DNA from: Algibacter amylolyticus
Lineage (GTDB): Bacteria; Bacteroidota; Bacteroidia; Flavobacteriales; Flavobacteriaceae
NCBI RefSeq assembly: GCF_014202225.1
Contig: NZ_JACHGE010000001.1
Span: forward strand, 43,320 to 107,319
Direction of reading: 5' to 3'
DNA length: 64,000 nt
The notes under the pieces were generated by a model. That model did no database searches, was not told where the DNA came from, and saw only the letters and a list, made by a program, of their open reading frames with translations. Both the position numbers and the translations under genes were made by a program. Of the stretch, positions 8,031-16,759 are shown piece after piece. The first letter of the stretch is position 1, and every line of letters begins with the position of its first letter.

Positions 8031-8811
8031 AATCATATTAACCATTTTAGGTATTTCAAGCTTTTCAGCATTTTCACAAGACAACCAAAATAATGTAGAC
8101 GCCTTAGTAACCGATAGGCCCGATGCTACCGAGGCATCATCAACCGTAGGCAAAGGTGTTATACAATTTGAAACTGGCGGACTATACGAGTCTTTCGAGT
8201 TCAATAATATCAAATCAGAAAACTACACCTACAACACCATGCTAATACGTTACGGTATTTTAGATAATGTAGAATTTCGTTTAGGATGGGATTTTGTTGA
8301 GGGCACAACCAAAATAAACAACACCAAACTAGATAATGTTACCAGCGGATTGTCTCCCTTACTTTTAGGACTAAAAATAGACATAACCGAAGAAAATGCC
8401 GCCATGCCAGAAATAGCATTAATAGGTCACGTATTTCCGGTGTTTAGTGCATCTGCAGATTATAGACCAGAATACACAGGTGTAGATTTCAGGCTATCCT
8501 TATCGCACACCTTAAGCGAAAAATCGAGTTTAGGGTACAATATAGGTGCCCAATGGGGCGATGATTCTGCCGAAGCAGCCGCCATTTACACCATAGCCTA
8601 CGGCTATAGCATAACCCATAAATTTGGTATGTACGCCGAGCTTTACGGCGACCTTCCAGAAGATAGTAAAGCCAATCATTATTGGGATGCCGGCCTTACC
8701 TATTTAGTCTCTAACGATTTACAACTAGACACCTATTTTGGCACAAGCATTACCCAAGGTCAAGACCTTTTACTAGGCCTAGGTTTAAGCTACAGAATAC
8801 AAAAAATATAA
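8017..8811 (+). CDS. Outer-membrane beta-barrel, phenol-degradation MetA-like transporter family
   Basis: This 264-residue protein has a signal peptide (MSKIKIILTILGISSFSAFSQ), the sequence VTDRPDATEAS and then alternating amphipathic strands ending in an aromatic-containing C-terminal strand (LLLGLGLSYRIQKI). This is the pattern of the PF13557-type family annotated as transporters. It sits between the DtxR regulator and the metal-binding lipoprotein, so it may let the metal cross the outer membrane. An ATG at 7987 is in frame, but only 8017 gives a normal signal peptide. Role in metal uptake is inferred from context. Confidence 0.78.
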   Translation: MSKIKIILTILGISSFSAFSQDNQNNVDALVTDRPDATEASSTVGKGVIQFETGGLYESFEFNNIKSENYTYNTMLIRYGILDNVEFRLGWDFVEGTTKINNTKLDNVTSGLSPLLLGLKIDITEENAAMPEIALIGHVFPVFSASADYRPEYTGVDFRLSLSHTLSEKSSLGYNIGAQWGDDSAEAAAIYTIAYGYSITHKFGMYAELYGDLPEDSKANHYWDAGLTYLVSNDLQLDTYFGTSITQGQDLLLGLGLSYRIQKI

Positions 8812-8820
8812 CACCAAAAC

Positions 8821-9726
8821 ATGAAAAAAACAATACTAACTCTACTTATAGCACTGGTTCTTTTAGGCTGTAAAAACAAAAAACAAACCAACGGAAAACT
8901 TAACGTCGTTACCACCACCTCTATGATAACCGATTTGGTTAAAAACATAGGCGGCGAGCACATTAACTTACAAGGTTTAATGGGCAGTGGCGTAGACCCA
9001 CATTTATATAAAGCTAGCGAAGGCGATGTCACCAAACTCTCCAGCGCAGATATTATTTTTTACAACGGCCTACACCTAGAAGGCAAATTGGTAGAAGTTT
9101 TCGAGAAAATGAAAAACATAAAAACCATTGCCATTAGCGATGCTATAGACAAAAACACCCTAATAGGCTCGGAGTATTTTGCCTCCAATTACGATCCACA
9201 CATTTGGTTTAATGTCGATTATTGGATACAAGCCACAGCCTTTGTAACCCAAAAACTTAGCGAAGCCATCCCAGAACACAAGGACGCTTTTCAAACCAAC
9301 GGCGCTAACTATATAAAACAATTAGAAAGCCTAAAAACAAAATTAACCGCTAAAATAGAAACACTTCCAAAAGAACAACGTATTTTAGTAACAGCACACG
9401 ATGCCTTTAACTATTTCGGAAAATCTTTTGGCTTCGAGGTCGTTGGTTTGCAAGGCATCTCAACAGCCACCGAAGCCGGAGTGCAAGACGTTCAAAAACT
9501 ATCAAGCTTCATAATTGAAAAGAAGGTGAAGTCCATTTTTATTGAAAGTTCGGTGCCAAAACGCACCATCGAAGCCCTTCAAGCAGCCGTAAACTCAAAA
9601 GGCCACAATGTAACCATTGGCGGCTCTTTGTACTCCGATGCTTTAGGAAATTCCGGAATCATAGAAGGCACATATATAGGCATGTTCGAGTATAACGTAA
9701 ACACCATAATAAATGCATTAAAGTAA
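8821..9726 (+). CDS. Metal ABC transporter binding lipoprotein, TroA/ZnuA type
   Basis: Periplasmic cluster A-I solute-binding protein of 301 residues. The lipobox is LLGC with C17 as the acylated Cys. Likely metal ligands are H61 (DPHLYK), H127 (DPHIWF), H193 (TAHDAF) and D273 (LYSDALG), the His-His-His-Asp set of TroA and ZnuA rather than the Glu-containing set of PsaA/MntC. No His-rich loop typical of ZnuA is present. Together with the DtxR regulator and two permeases, this resembles a Tro system for Mn/Zn/Fe. Confidence 0.88.
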   Translation: MKKTILTLLIALVLLGCKNKKQTNGKLNVVTTTSMITDLVKNIGGEHINLQGLMGSGVDPHLYKASEGDVTKLSSADIIFYNGLHLEGKLVEVFEKMKNIKTIAISDAIDKNTLIGSEYFASNYDPHIWFNVDYWIQATAFVTQKLSEAIPEHKDAFQTNGANYIKQLESLKTKLTAKIETLPKEQRILVTAHDAFNYFGKSFGFEVVGLQGISTATEAGVQDVQKLSSFIIEKKVKSIFIESSVPKRTIEALQAAVNSKGHNVTIGGSLYSDALGNSGIIEGTYIGMFEYNVNTIINALK

Positions 9727-9734
9727 TTTTATTC

Positions 9735-9815
9735 GAAGCTATTTCCTGCTATACGCTATATCTTTTTTTGCCATATATGGCAGCAAAAAAAGGATGCCGC
9801 TTCTATCAGGGCTAA
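9735..9815 (+). repeat. Dispersed structured element, partial or diverged copy
   Basis: It lies between the binding-protein and ATPase genes. The core ACGCTATATC-T7-GCC, a near-palindromic loop CCATATATGG, and A7-GGATGCCGCTTC match the central hairpin of the copy at 30346-30435, but the GGGCGYTA closing stem is missing. It is in the same orientation as the operon. Confidence 0.55.
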
Positions 9816-9900
9816 GTTATCAGCTAAGGTCAGTTTAAAATTAACAATTTGAAGAGTACAAAATAGAACATAGAAAATTTAAAAAAACACAAAAAATAAA

Positions 9901-10083
9901 AGAAAGTCAACACCCAAGTTTCGACACAGTCGAAATCATCAATCTGCAGAAATAAAGAGCGAAGGCATGGAGTCGCAAAGCGCAGCTTTAAGCGCGAAAT
10001 TCCGAGAGCGAATGGTACTTTAGCAATTTCCTCAGATTGATATGATTTTTTGGTTCGTTTTGCATCAAGGCAAAATGAACATA
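9901..10083 (+). repeat. 183-bp direct repeat, copy A
   Basis: The same 183 bp recur at 10967-11149 with six differences by my reading. The unit contains a perfect hairpin TTTCGAC-ACA-GTCGAAA near its left end and a second hairpin at its right end (TTCGTTTTGC pairing with GCAAAATGAA). It ends 14 bp before the ATPase start codon. Confidence 0.85.
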
Positions 10084-10097
10084 TAAAAAAACAGAAT

Positions 10098-10871
10098 ATG
10101 GCGCAATCATCAGAAACAAACAAAAACGCAACATCTGTAGGCGCAATAGCCGTAAAAGTAGACGACCTCACCGTAGCCTACAACTACAAACCCGTACTTT
10201 GGGATATCGATTTAGAAATTCCAGAAGGTGTACTTATGGCCATTGTAGGACCAAACGGCGCCGGAAAATCAACATTAATTAAGTCTATTTTAGGCATATT
10301 AAAACCCATAGCCGGAAGTGTCGAAATTTTTGGCAAGCCCTACGAAAAACAACGCCAAATTGTAGCCTATGTGCCACAAAAAGGAAGTGTAGATTGGGAT
10401 TTCCCAACAACAGCCTTAGATGTTGTAACTATGGGAACTTACGGAAGTTTAGGCTGGATAAAACGCCCAGGACAGAAAGAAAAAAAAGCAGCTTTAGAAG
10501 CGCTTGAAAAAGTTCGCATGTTACCCTTTAAAAACCGACAAATAAGTCAGCTTTCTGGTGGTCAACAGCAGCGTATATTTTTAGCACGAGCCTTAGTACA
10601 AAACGCTTCTATTTATTTTATGGACGAACCCTTTCAAGGTGTCGATGCCACAACCGAAATAGCTATAATCAATATTTTAAAAGAATTACGAAAAGCCGGA
10701 AAAACGGTAATTGTAGTCCATCACGATTTACAAACCGTACCAGAGTATTTCGATTGGGTAACTTTTTTAAACGTAAAAAAAATAGCCACAGGACCAGTTA
10801 AAGATATATTTAACGACGATAACTTAACAAAAACCTATGGTATAAATTATAAAGTAAGTATACAGGAGTAA
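10098..10871 (+). CDS. Metal ABC transporter ATP-binding protein
   Basis: A 257-residue ABC ATPase with Walker [10 protein letters not shown] (51-59), signature LSGGQQQR (152-159), Walker B IYFMDEP (172-178) and a switch His in VHHD. It energises the two permeases downstream. An in-frame ATG at 10050 lies inside the 183-bp repeat and would add 16 residues that look like translated repeat, so 10098 (MAQSSETN) is chosen. It is separated from both neighbours by copies of the repeat, unusual inside an operon. Confidence 0.93.
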   Translation: MAQSSETNKNATSVGAIAVKVDDLTVAYNYKPVLWDIDLEIPEGVLMAIVGPNGAGKSTLIKSILGILKPIAGSVEIFGKPYEKQRQIVAYVPQKGSVDWDFPTTALDVVTMGTYGSLGWIKRPGQKEKKAALEALEKVRMLPFKNRQISQLSGGQQQRIFLARALVQNASIYFMDEPFQGVDATTEIAIINILKELRKAGKTVIVVHHDLQTVPEYFDWVTFLNVKKIATGPVKDIFNDDNLTKTYGINYKVSIQE

Positions 10872-10873
10872 GA

Positions 10874-10929
10874 GTTAGAAGTTAGAAGTTAGAAGTTAGA
10901 AGTTAGAAGTTAGAAGTTAGAAGTTAGAA
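10874..10929 (+). repeat. Heptanucleotide tandem array (8 x GTTAGAA)
   Basis: Eight perfect copies of GTTAGAA start 3 bp after the ATPase stop codon. The array is intergenic, so copy-number changes would alter only the spacer ahead of the permease genes. Confidence 0.92.
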
Positions 10930-10966
10930 AGAATAAAAATAAATTGGAAGTAAAAAAGAATCAGGC

Positions 10967-11149
10967 AGAAAATCAACACCCAAGTTTCGACACAGTCGAA
11001 ATCATCGATCTGCAGAAATAAAGAGCGAAGGCATGGAGTCGCAAAGCGCAGCTTTAAGCACGCAATTTCGAGAGCGAATGGTGCTTTAGCAATTTCCTCA
11101 GATTGATATGATTTTTTGGTTCGTTTTGCATCAAGGCAAAATGAACATA
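10967..11149 (+). repeat. 183-bp direct repeat, copy B
   Basis: Second copy of the repeat at 9901-10083, in the same orientation and exactly 1066 bp away, ending 52 bp before the first permease gene. Recombination between the copies would delete the ATPase gene. Confidence 0.85.
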
Positions 11150-11200
11150 ACATAAAAAGAAAAGCGAAAAAAGGAAGTCATTCCTGCCTTTGCAAGAATT

Positions 11201-12328
11201 ATGGATATAACAGAATACATAAAACTAGTTTTTACAGACTACACCCTAAGAACAATAACCTTAGGCACCGCCATTTTGGGCGCTGTTACAGGTATGCTAG
11301 GTAGTTTTGCTGTACTACGTAAACAAAGTCTTTTAGGCGATGCTATTTCTCATGCCGCTTTACCAGGTATTGCCATTGCTTTTTTAATTACAGGCGCAAA
11401 AGACAGCAATGTGCTATTATTAGGCGCATTAGTAAGCGGACTAATTGGCACATTCTGGATAAAAGGCATTATTAGTAAAACCCATTTAAAGTCAGATACC
11501 GCATTAGGCTTAATTCTCTCGCTCTTTTTCGGATTTGGTATGCTTTTACTCACCTTCATTCAAAAACAACCAAACGCAAACCAAGCAGGGTTAGATAAAT
11601 ACTTATTCGGTCAAGCCGCCACCTTAGTAGAAAGCGACGTTTGGCTAATGGCGATTGTGACAGGCGCATGTTTATTTGTTTTATTGCTATTTTGGAAAGA
11701 ATTCAAAATCTTACTTTTCGATGCCGACTATACCAAAACACTTGGCTTTAACACCAAATTTATCGATATTTTAATAACCACGTTCATCGTTTTAGCCATC
11801 GTTTTAGGCTTACAAACGGTAGGTGTTGTATTAATGAGCGCCATGTTGCTAGCTCCTGCCGCTGCTGCAAGACAATGGACAAATAGCTTAAGCGTAATGG
11901 TTTTTCTAGCAGCTATATTTGGAGCGTTTTCGGGCGTGTTCGGAACCGCCATTAGTGCCAGTCAAAACAACCTTTCTACAGGACCAGTAATTGTAATAGT
12001 AGCGGGTGTTTTTGTTCTGGTATCCTTTATATTTTCTCCTAGTCGTGGTTTATTATTCAAACAAATACGTTTTATAAAAAACCGTCGCGACTTACAGCTT
12101 CAAAAAACATTATCGTTCATGTTTCATATAGCAGAAACACACGAAAACATTTCTCATCCACACGCTATTAAAATTTTAAATAATTTTCAAGGTTTCACAA
12201 AAGGCTCCCTTCAAAAATTAGTAGAAAAAAACTATGTAAAACTAGAAGGTACCATGTGGAGCTTAACCGAAGAAGGCTTTAAAACAGCATCCAATTTGTA
12301 TAATCAACAAACTAGCAACAATGAGTAA
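11201..12328 (+). CDS. Metal ABC transporter permease with winged-helix-like C-terminal tail
   Basis: ABC-3 family permease of 375 residues; about 280 residues of membrane helices (typical ISHAALPGIAIAF and APAAAARQW motifs) are followed by a cytoplasmic tail of roughly 90 residues. The tail carries FTKGSLQKLVEKNYVKL and ends WSLTEEGFKTASNLY, the helix-wing-helix pattern of DtxR/MarR-like domains. Standard ABC-3 permeases end after the helices. The ATG at 11201 begins the first helix region. It overlaps the next permease by 8 bp, so the two are likely coupled. Confidence 0.9.
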   Translation: MDITEYIKLVFTDYTLRTITLGTAILGAVTGMLGSFAVLRKQSLLGDAISHAALPGIAIAFLITGAKDSNVLLLGALVSGLIGTFWIKGIISKTHLKSDTALGLILSLFFGFGMLLLTFIQKQPNANQAGLDKYLFGQAATLVESDVWLMAIVTGACLFVLLLFWKEFKILLFDADYTKTLGFNTKFIDILITTFIVLAIVLGLQTVGVVLMSAMLLAPAAAARQWTNSLSVMVFLAAIFGAFSGVFGTAISASQNNLSTGPVIVIVAGVFVLVSFIFSPSRGLLFKQIRFIKNRRDLQLQKTLSFMFHIAETHENISHPHAIKILNNFQGFTKGSLQKLVEKNYVKLEGTMWSLTEEGFKTASNLYNQQTSNNE

Positions 12329-13481
12329 TGCGCAAATAGAAATACAGCTAATTGCAAGTTTGGTGGCCATAGCTTGCGCCATACCAGGAACCTTTTTGGT
12401 ATTACGAAAAATGGCTATGATTAGCGATGCTATAAGCCATTCCATTTTACCCGGTATTGTCATTGGATTTTTTATCACTCAAGATTTAAACTCACCTTTA
12501 CTTATTTTGCTTGCCGCTTTAACCGGAATTATTACCGTGGTTTTGGTCGAATACATTCAAAAAACAGGCTTGGTAAAAGAAGATACCGCTATTGGGTTAG
12601 TGTTTCCTATTCTGTTTAGTATTGGTGTTATTATGATAGCAAAAAATGCTAACGATGTGCATCTCGATGTTGATGCCGTTTTACTAGGCGAACTCGCTTT
12701 TGCACCTTTTGATAGGCTTATTATTGCAGGATTAGATGTTGGTCCTAAATCCCTTTGGATTATTGGAAGCATTCTAATAATAACCATTGGATTACTATTG
12801 GCCTTTTTTAAAGAACTAAAAGTAAGCACCTTTGATGCTGGCTTATCAGCGGCATTAGGGTTCTCTCCAGCTGTTATACATTATGGATTAATGACGGTTT
12901 CGTCTGTTACCACAGTTGGCGCTTTCGATGCCGTTGGTGCCATTCTAGTAGTTGCTTTAATGATTGCTCCTGCAGCAACAGCATATTTACTAACAAACGA
13001 ATTAAAACGCATGCTTATCTACGCCATCTGTTTTGGCGTATTTAGTGCTATTGCAGGATATTGGCTAGCACATGTGCTAGATGCATCCATTGCAGGATCT
13101 ATAACCACCATGTTAGGACTACTATTTTTGGTTGTATATCTATTTGCACCAAGAAAAGGGATTATTGCAGTTATGTATCGCGAAAAGCAACAACGTACAG
13201 AGGTCTCTTTATTAACCTTTTTATTGCATTTAAAAAATCATACCGAAGAGCGCGAGCGCCATGTTAATCACCTTAACGAACATATAAATTGGCAAAAAGT
13301 ACGCTCTAAAACAGTTTTAGATTTAGCATTAAAGAATAACATGATTCAGTTTGATAAAAACATAGTGTCTTTAACCGAAAAAGGCGAACAATTTACATCT
13401 CAAGCTATCGATTATATTATTACAAATCAAGATAATAAGATTGAACACATGAAAGATGATTTCTTTTTGTTTAGAGGCTAA
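12321..13481 (+). CDS. Second metal ABC transporter permease with C-terminal tail
   Basis: ABC-3 permease of 386 residues, partner of the preceding one in a heterodimeric channel. Membrane helices fill about residues 1-285 (motifs ISDAISHSILPGIVIGF and IAPAATAYLL), followed by a ~100-residue cytoplasmic tail with SKTVLDLALKNNMIQF and VSLTEKGEQFTSQAIDY, again like a winged helix, and a charged end. It is the last gene of the operon; a new gene starts 12 bp later. Confidence 0.9.
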   Translation: MSNAQIEIQLIASLVAIACAIPGTFLVLRKMAMISDAISHSILPGIVIGFFITQDLNSPLLILLAALTGIITVVLVEYIQKTGLVKEDTAIGLVFPILFSIGVIMIAKNANDVHLDVDAVLLGELAFAPFDRLIIAGLDVGPKSLWIIGSILIITIGLLLAFFKELKVSTFDAGLSAALGFSPAVIHYGLMTVSSVTTVGAFDAVGAILVVALMIAPAATAYLLTNELKRMLIYAICFGVFSAIAGYWLAHVLDASIAGSITTMLGLLFLVVYLFAPRKGIIAVMYREKQQRTEVSLLTFLLHLKNHTEERERHVNHLNEHINWQKVRSKTVLDLALKNNMIQFDKNIVSLTEKGEQFTSQAIDYIITNQDNKIEHMKDDFFLFRG

Positions 13482-13493
13482 TTTTAATATAGA

Positions 13494-14171
13494 ATGGCAC
13501 ATACCACACCAAAACTTATTTACTTTATTTTTAGTGCAATTCTTCTTTTTACAAGTTGCAAAAATGCTAACAAAAACATAGATTTTGAATTGCAAGAAGG
13601 CGATTTACTTTTTCAAGACACAGGAACAGATGCCATTGATAATGCCATAAAATCGGTTACAGCAACATCGGTTGCTAAAAATTACTCGCATGTTGGAATA
13701 GCGATGAAAAGTAACGACGATTGGTTTGTAGTTGAGGCTATACCTAAAACAGGAATCACCAAAACACTTTTACAAGATTTTCTTGATCGTAATACCAACA
13801 GCTTAAACAAATCCAGAACTACAGTAGCGCGATTAGACAACAGCTATTCACAATATATTCCTGAAGCCATAAATTATGGTTTAAAACGTCTAAATATTCC
13901 GTACGATTCTGGTTTTGCTTGGGACGATAGAGCTTATTATTGTTCTGAACTGGTTTACAAAATGTTCTCCGTTCAAGATTTAAATGAAACGCCTATGCCT
14001 TTTGAAACCAACCCGATGACATTTAAAGACAGCACCGGACAAACCACTGAAGGTTGGATTGCGTATTACAAAAAACTTAATGAGCCTATACCTGAAGGAG
14101 ACACTGGAACAAACCCTAACCTGATGGCGAGTAGCTCACACTTGGAATTTATTTTTGATTATTCAAAATAG
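13494..14171 (+). CDS. YiiX-like permuted NlpC/P60 lipoprotein
   Basis: A 225-residue protein with a lipobox (LLFTSC, C22) and the permuted papain-like amidase fold of the YiiX/YaeF (C92) family. The catalytic His is H66 (NYSHVGIAM) and the catalytic Cys is C150 (YYCSELVY), the reversed order that marks the permuted family. Members are thought to cleave amide or lipid bonds at the envelope. It follows the metal permease by 12 bp and precedes yraN by 3 bp, so it may be co-transcribed with both. Confidence 0.85.
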   Translation: MAHTTPKLIYFIFSAILLFTSCKNANKNIDFELQEGDLLFQDTGTDAIDNAIKSVTATSVAKNYSHVGIAMKSNDDWFVVEAIPKTGITKTLLQDFLDRNTNSLNKSRTTVARLDNSYSQYIPEAINYGLKRLNIPYDSGFAWDDRAYYCSELVYKMFSVQDLNETPMPFETNPMTFKDSTGQTTEGWIAYYKKLNEPIPEGDTGTNPNLMASSSHLEFIFDYSK

Positions 14172-14174
14172 GAA

Positions 14175-14534
14175 ATGGCACAACACAACGAACTTGGTAA
14201 AAAAGGTGAACAATTAGCAGTAGATTTTCTTCTGAAAAACAACTACGCCATTATTGAGCGCAACTACCGTTTTGATAAAGCTGAAGTAGATATTATTGCA
14301 CAAAAAAAAGATATTCTAGCTATTATAGAAGTAAAAACACGCTCGACTACCGATTTTGGAAATCCGCAAGACTTTGTAAAACCCAAACAAATTCAGCGTT
14401 TAGTAAAGGCGGTTGATGAATATGTTACTGTAAACGATTTAGACGTTGAAGTACGATTTGATATTATTGCTATTGTAAAAGAAGGTAAAGGCTTTAATAT
14501 TGAGCATTTAGAAAATGCTTTTTACCACTTTTAG
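14175..14534 (+). CDS. YraN family (UPF0102) endonuclease-like protein
   Basis: A 119-residue cytoplasmic protein with the restriction-endonuclease-like core: GEQLAVDFLL (helix 1), AEVDIIAQ and IIEVKTR, giving the D...ExK active-site pattern. Function in vivo is poorly known, but family members resemble Holliday-junction nucleases. It starts 3 bp after the YiiX-like gene. Confidence 0.9.
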   Translation: MAQHNELGKKGEQLAVDFLLKNNYAIIERNYRFDKAEVDIIAQKKDILAIIEVKTRSTTDFGNPQDFVKPKQIQRLVKAVDEYVTVNDLDVEVRFDIIAIVKEGKGFNIEHLENAFYHF

Positions 14535-14589
14535 TAGAAAATTAACCCGATGATAATTACTGCAGTTTAATTATTATTTTTACAATTAC

Positions 14590-15315
14590 TTAGACTTTTT
14601 CCATAACATCATCAGTATCCAATTCGATAAAATCTTTTGTCTGGCTAATGAGCCCAGATATTATTAGATACTGCGATATCCCATAAAAAAGCATAACAGT
14701 AACCCCTTCATAAGCAATATCACTACGATAAAACAATTTTAAACCAGCTATACTATCCGACAAAACTGAAAACAAAACACCAATTAAAACTAAATAATAA
14801 CTTTTTTTATTCACATCTGGTTTTCTTAAAATTGCAAAAATTAAAGTACCTAACGCTATAAATAAATATAACAGTATTATTAAATAATAATTACTATTCA
14901 TGTTTTGATTTATTAAAATTAAAATGCCAGACATGTATACAAAACAAAGTATGAGGATAGGTATTAATTTTTTAAAACTGAAATCAATACTATTGTAAAA
15001 TCTGAAAACATAAAACATCTTAGCAACAATAAAACTGCATATACCAACCATATTATAAATGTGGATTTCATTAAAAATGAGCATGATATCTCCTAACATG
15101 AAGAACATTAATGCAGAAATTACAAATACGCGTTTTACTGAAGATATTTCTTTTTCATTTAAAAGGTAATAAGCGAGTAACAGTATTGAAAGGATTGCCT
15201 TAGAAATCAATCTATAAGTAGAAGCTCCAAAATTTATTTTTATGTAAATATCAGTAACTAATACCGTAAAAAACAAAATTGCGAATATGTAATTATTTCT
15301 AAAAATTACAACCAT
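14590..15315 (-). CDS. YhhN family membrane protein (lysoplasmalogenase-like)
   Basis: An integral membrane protein of about 241 residues with eight predicted helices. LGDIMLIF and SDSIAGLKLF hold the conserved acidic residues of YhhN/TMEM86 proteins, which in some organisms hydrolyse lysoplasmalogens. An in-frame TTG at 15333 is possible but lies near the likely transcription start, so the ATG at 15315 is preferred. Substrate in bacteria is uncertain. Confidence 0.78.
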   Translation of the reverse strand: MVVIFRNNYIFAILFFTVLVTDIYIKINFGASTYRLISKAILSILLLAYYLLNEKEISSVKRVFVISALMFFMLGDIMLIFNEIHIYNMVGICSFIVAKMFYVFRFYNSIDFSFKKLIPILILCFVYMSGILILINQNMNSNYYLIILLYLFIALGTLIFAILRKPDVNKKSYYLVLIGVLFSVLSDSIAGLKLFYRSDIAYEGVTVMLFYGISQYLIISGLISQTKDFIELDTDDVMEKV

Positions 15316-15390
15316 AGAATTGATTTGAAACAATTAAAAATAGGAAAAATTCTACTTAAAACAGCAATTTATCTTTTTACCATTTTTAAA

Positions 15391-16725
15391 CTACTCTTCC
15401 TCTACCTCAAAGTATTCCTTTAGAACCTCAAAATCTAAAGGCTTAGCAACAATTTTTTTGTCCTTATCTAGTATAAAATATGTTGGTGTTGAAGATACGC
15501 CGTAGGCATTACCTATTTTATTATCCCATTTTCCTTTTCCATAAACATGGATAAACTCTGGATAATCATAAGTTAAATTTTTCCAACCATAAGGCTCATC
15601 TTCCAAACCTATGGCAACCACTTTTACTTTGTTTTTTTCGAAGGTATTTACAAACTTTTGCAACTGCGGTACCTCATCTAAACAATGAGAACATGTGCTA
15701 CTCCAGAAAACGATAACGTAATTTTCGGCACCTTTTAAATCGGTTAATTTTTTAGTTATAACCTTGCCTTTTTCTTCAATTTCAATATTAAAATTAGGCG
15801 CTACAGTACCCTTTGAAAGGTTTTTATATAAAATTAAGTCTTTTAATAATTGTTGGTCATTTAAATTAACAGCAACGTCCATTAGATAATTTTCACCAAT
15901 ATAGTTAGCCACAGCTTCTTCTCTTAAATCTGCCATTTGTTGCCACAAATCAAACAATAAAATACGTTGCACTTCTTTTGGAGCTGTTTTCATATGCCCG
16001 AAAACGACATCGATATTTTCTTTGTAATTCTCAACCTCATCTTTAGTTTCAGAGGACATTCCAAACACATAATTAAGCATACGTTCTTCTAAAAAATTTG
16101 AACTTTGAAGTACTGGATTATTAAAATCTACATAATCAAAATAGTGCGCTTTTAAATTGGCAATATAGGTTTCAACAGGCTCGATAGTTTCTGGCACATA
16201 AGGTTTATTCGCTTTTATAAACGCTAGCGCTCTTGTACCTTGTGCCGCTTTCTCGAAATTCTCTTGCGTTTCCTTTTGCGTTTTAAATATGGCTTTTAAA
16301 GCCTTTTTATCTTCGCTCTCCTGACTAAAATAGTTTCCTATACTTTGGGTAACCATAGACATGCTATTGGTATAAGCCGCTAATAATTTGTTTTCGGTAG
16401 ATTTTATAAACTCAACCCCAGTTTCAGAATTAAACGTTAACTCGATATCTTCTTTTCCGTTGTAAATAATATCAAAATTATAATCCTCTTGAGGCACTGC
16501 ATACACCAAACGGTAAGTGCCTTTAGTTTTTGTAGAATCTAACTTAAACTCAAAACTTCCATCTTCCTGTATTTCAGCATTGGTAACATAATCCGATATG
16601 GTTGGATTTACTTTATACAACAAGGCAAAATTATAATCTTTTGCAGGCGTAAATTTCCCTTTAATAGTATGTTGTGCTATTAATAAACCTGGAAGTATTA
16701 GTGTTAAAAGTAATAAGCGTTTCAT
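15391..16725 (-). CDS. TlpA-like thiol-disulfide oxidoreductase
   Basis: An exported protein of 444 residues with a signal peptide (MKRLLLLTLILPGLLIAQ), a beta-rich N-terminal region of the kind found in Bacteroidota TlpA proteins, a helical middle, and a C-terminal thioredoxin-fold domain (about 300-444). The active site is CSHC in SSTCSHCLDEVPQL, followed by the cis-Pro region STPTYF. It probably reduces or isomerises disulfides in the periplasm. It starts 34 bp downstream of mfd on the same strand. Confidence 0.9.
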   Translation of the reverse strand: MKRLLLLTLILPGLLIAQHTIKGKFTPAKDYNFALLYKVNPTISDYVTNAEIQEDGSFEFKLDSTKTKGTYRLVYAVPQEDYNFDIIYNGKEDIELTFNSETGVEFIKSTENKLLAAYTNSMSMVTQSIGNYFSQESEDKKALKAIFKTQKETQENFEKAAQGTRALAFIKANKPYVPETIEPVETYIANLKAHYFDYVDFNNPVLQSSNFLEERMLNYVFGMSSETKDEVENYKENIDVVFGHMKTAPKEVQRILLFDLWQQMADLREEAVANYIGENYLMDVAVNLNDQQLLKDLILYKNLSKGTVAPNFNIEIEEKGKVITKKLTDLKGAENYVIVFWSSTCSHCLDEVPQLQKFVNTFEKNKVKVVAIGLEDEPYGWKNLTYDYPEFIHVYGKGKWDNKIGNAYGVSSTPTYFILDKDKKIVAKPLDFEVLKEYFEVEEE

Positions 16726-16759
16726 TTATGTAATATATTTTCTAATTAAAAATCAATAA

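Noticed and set aside
10050-10097. Longer start for the transporter ATPase
   Set aside because: The extra 16 codons lie within the 183-bp repeat and match the same translated sequence at 11116, so they are repeat DNA read through, not part of the protein.
9901-11153. Minus-strand and plus-strand open frames running through both copies of the 183-bp repeat
   Set aside because: The unit is 61 codons long, so frames stay open, but nearly all differences between copies change the encoded residue, which does not look like protein under selection. Also no promoter or signal fits.
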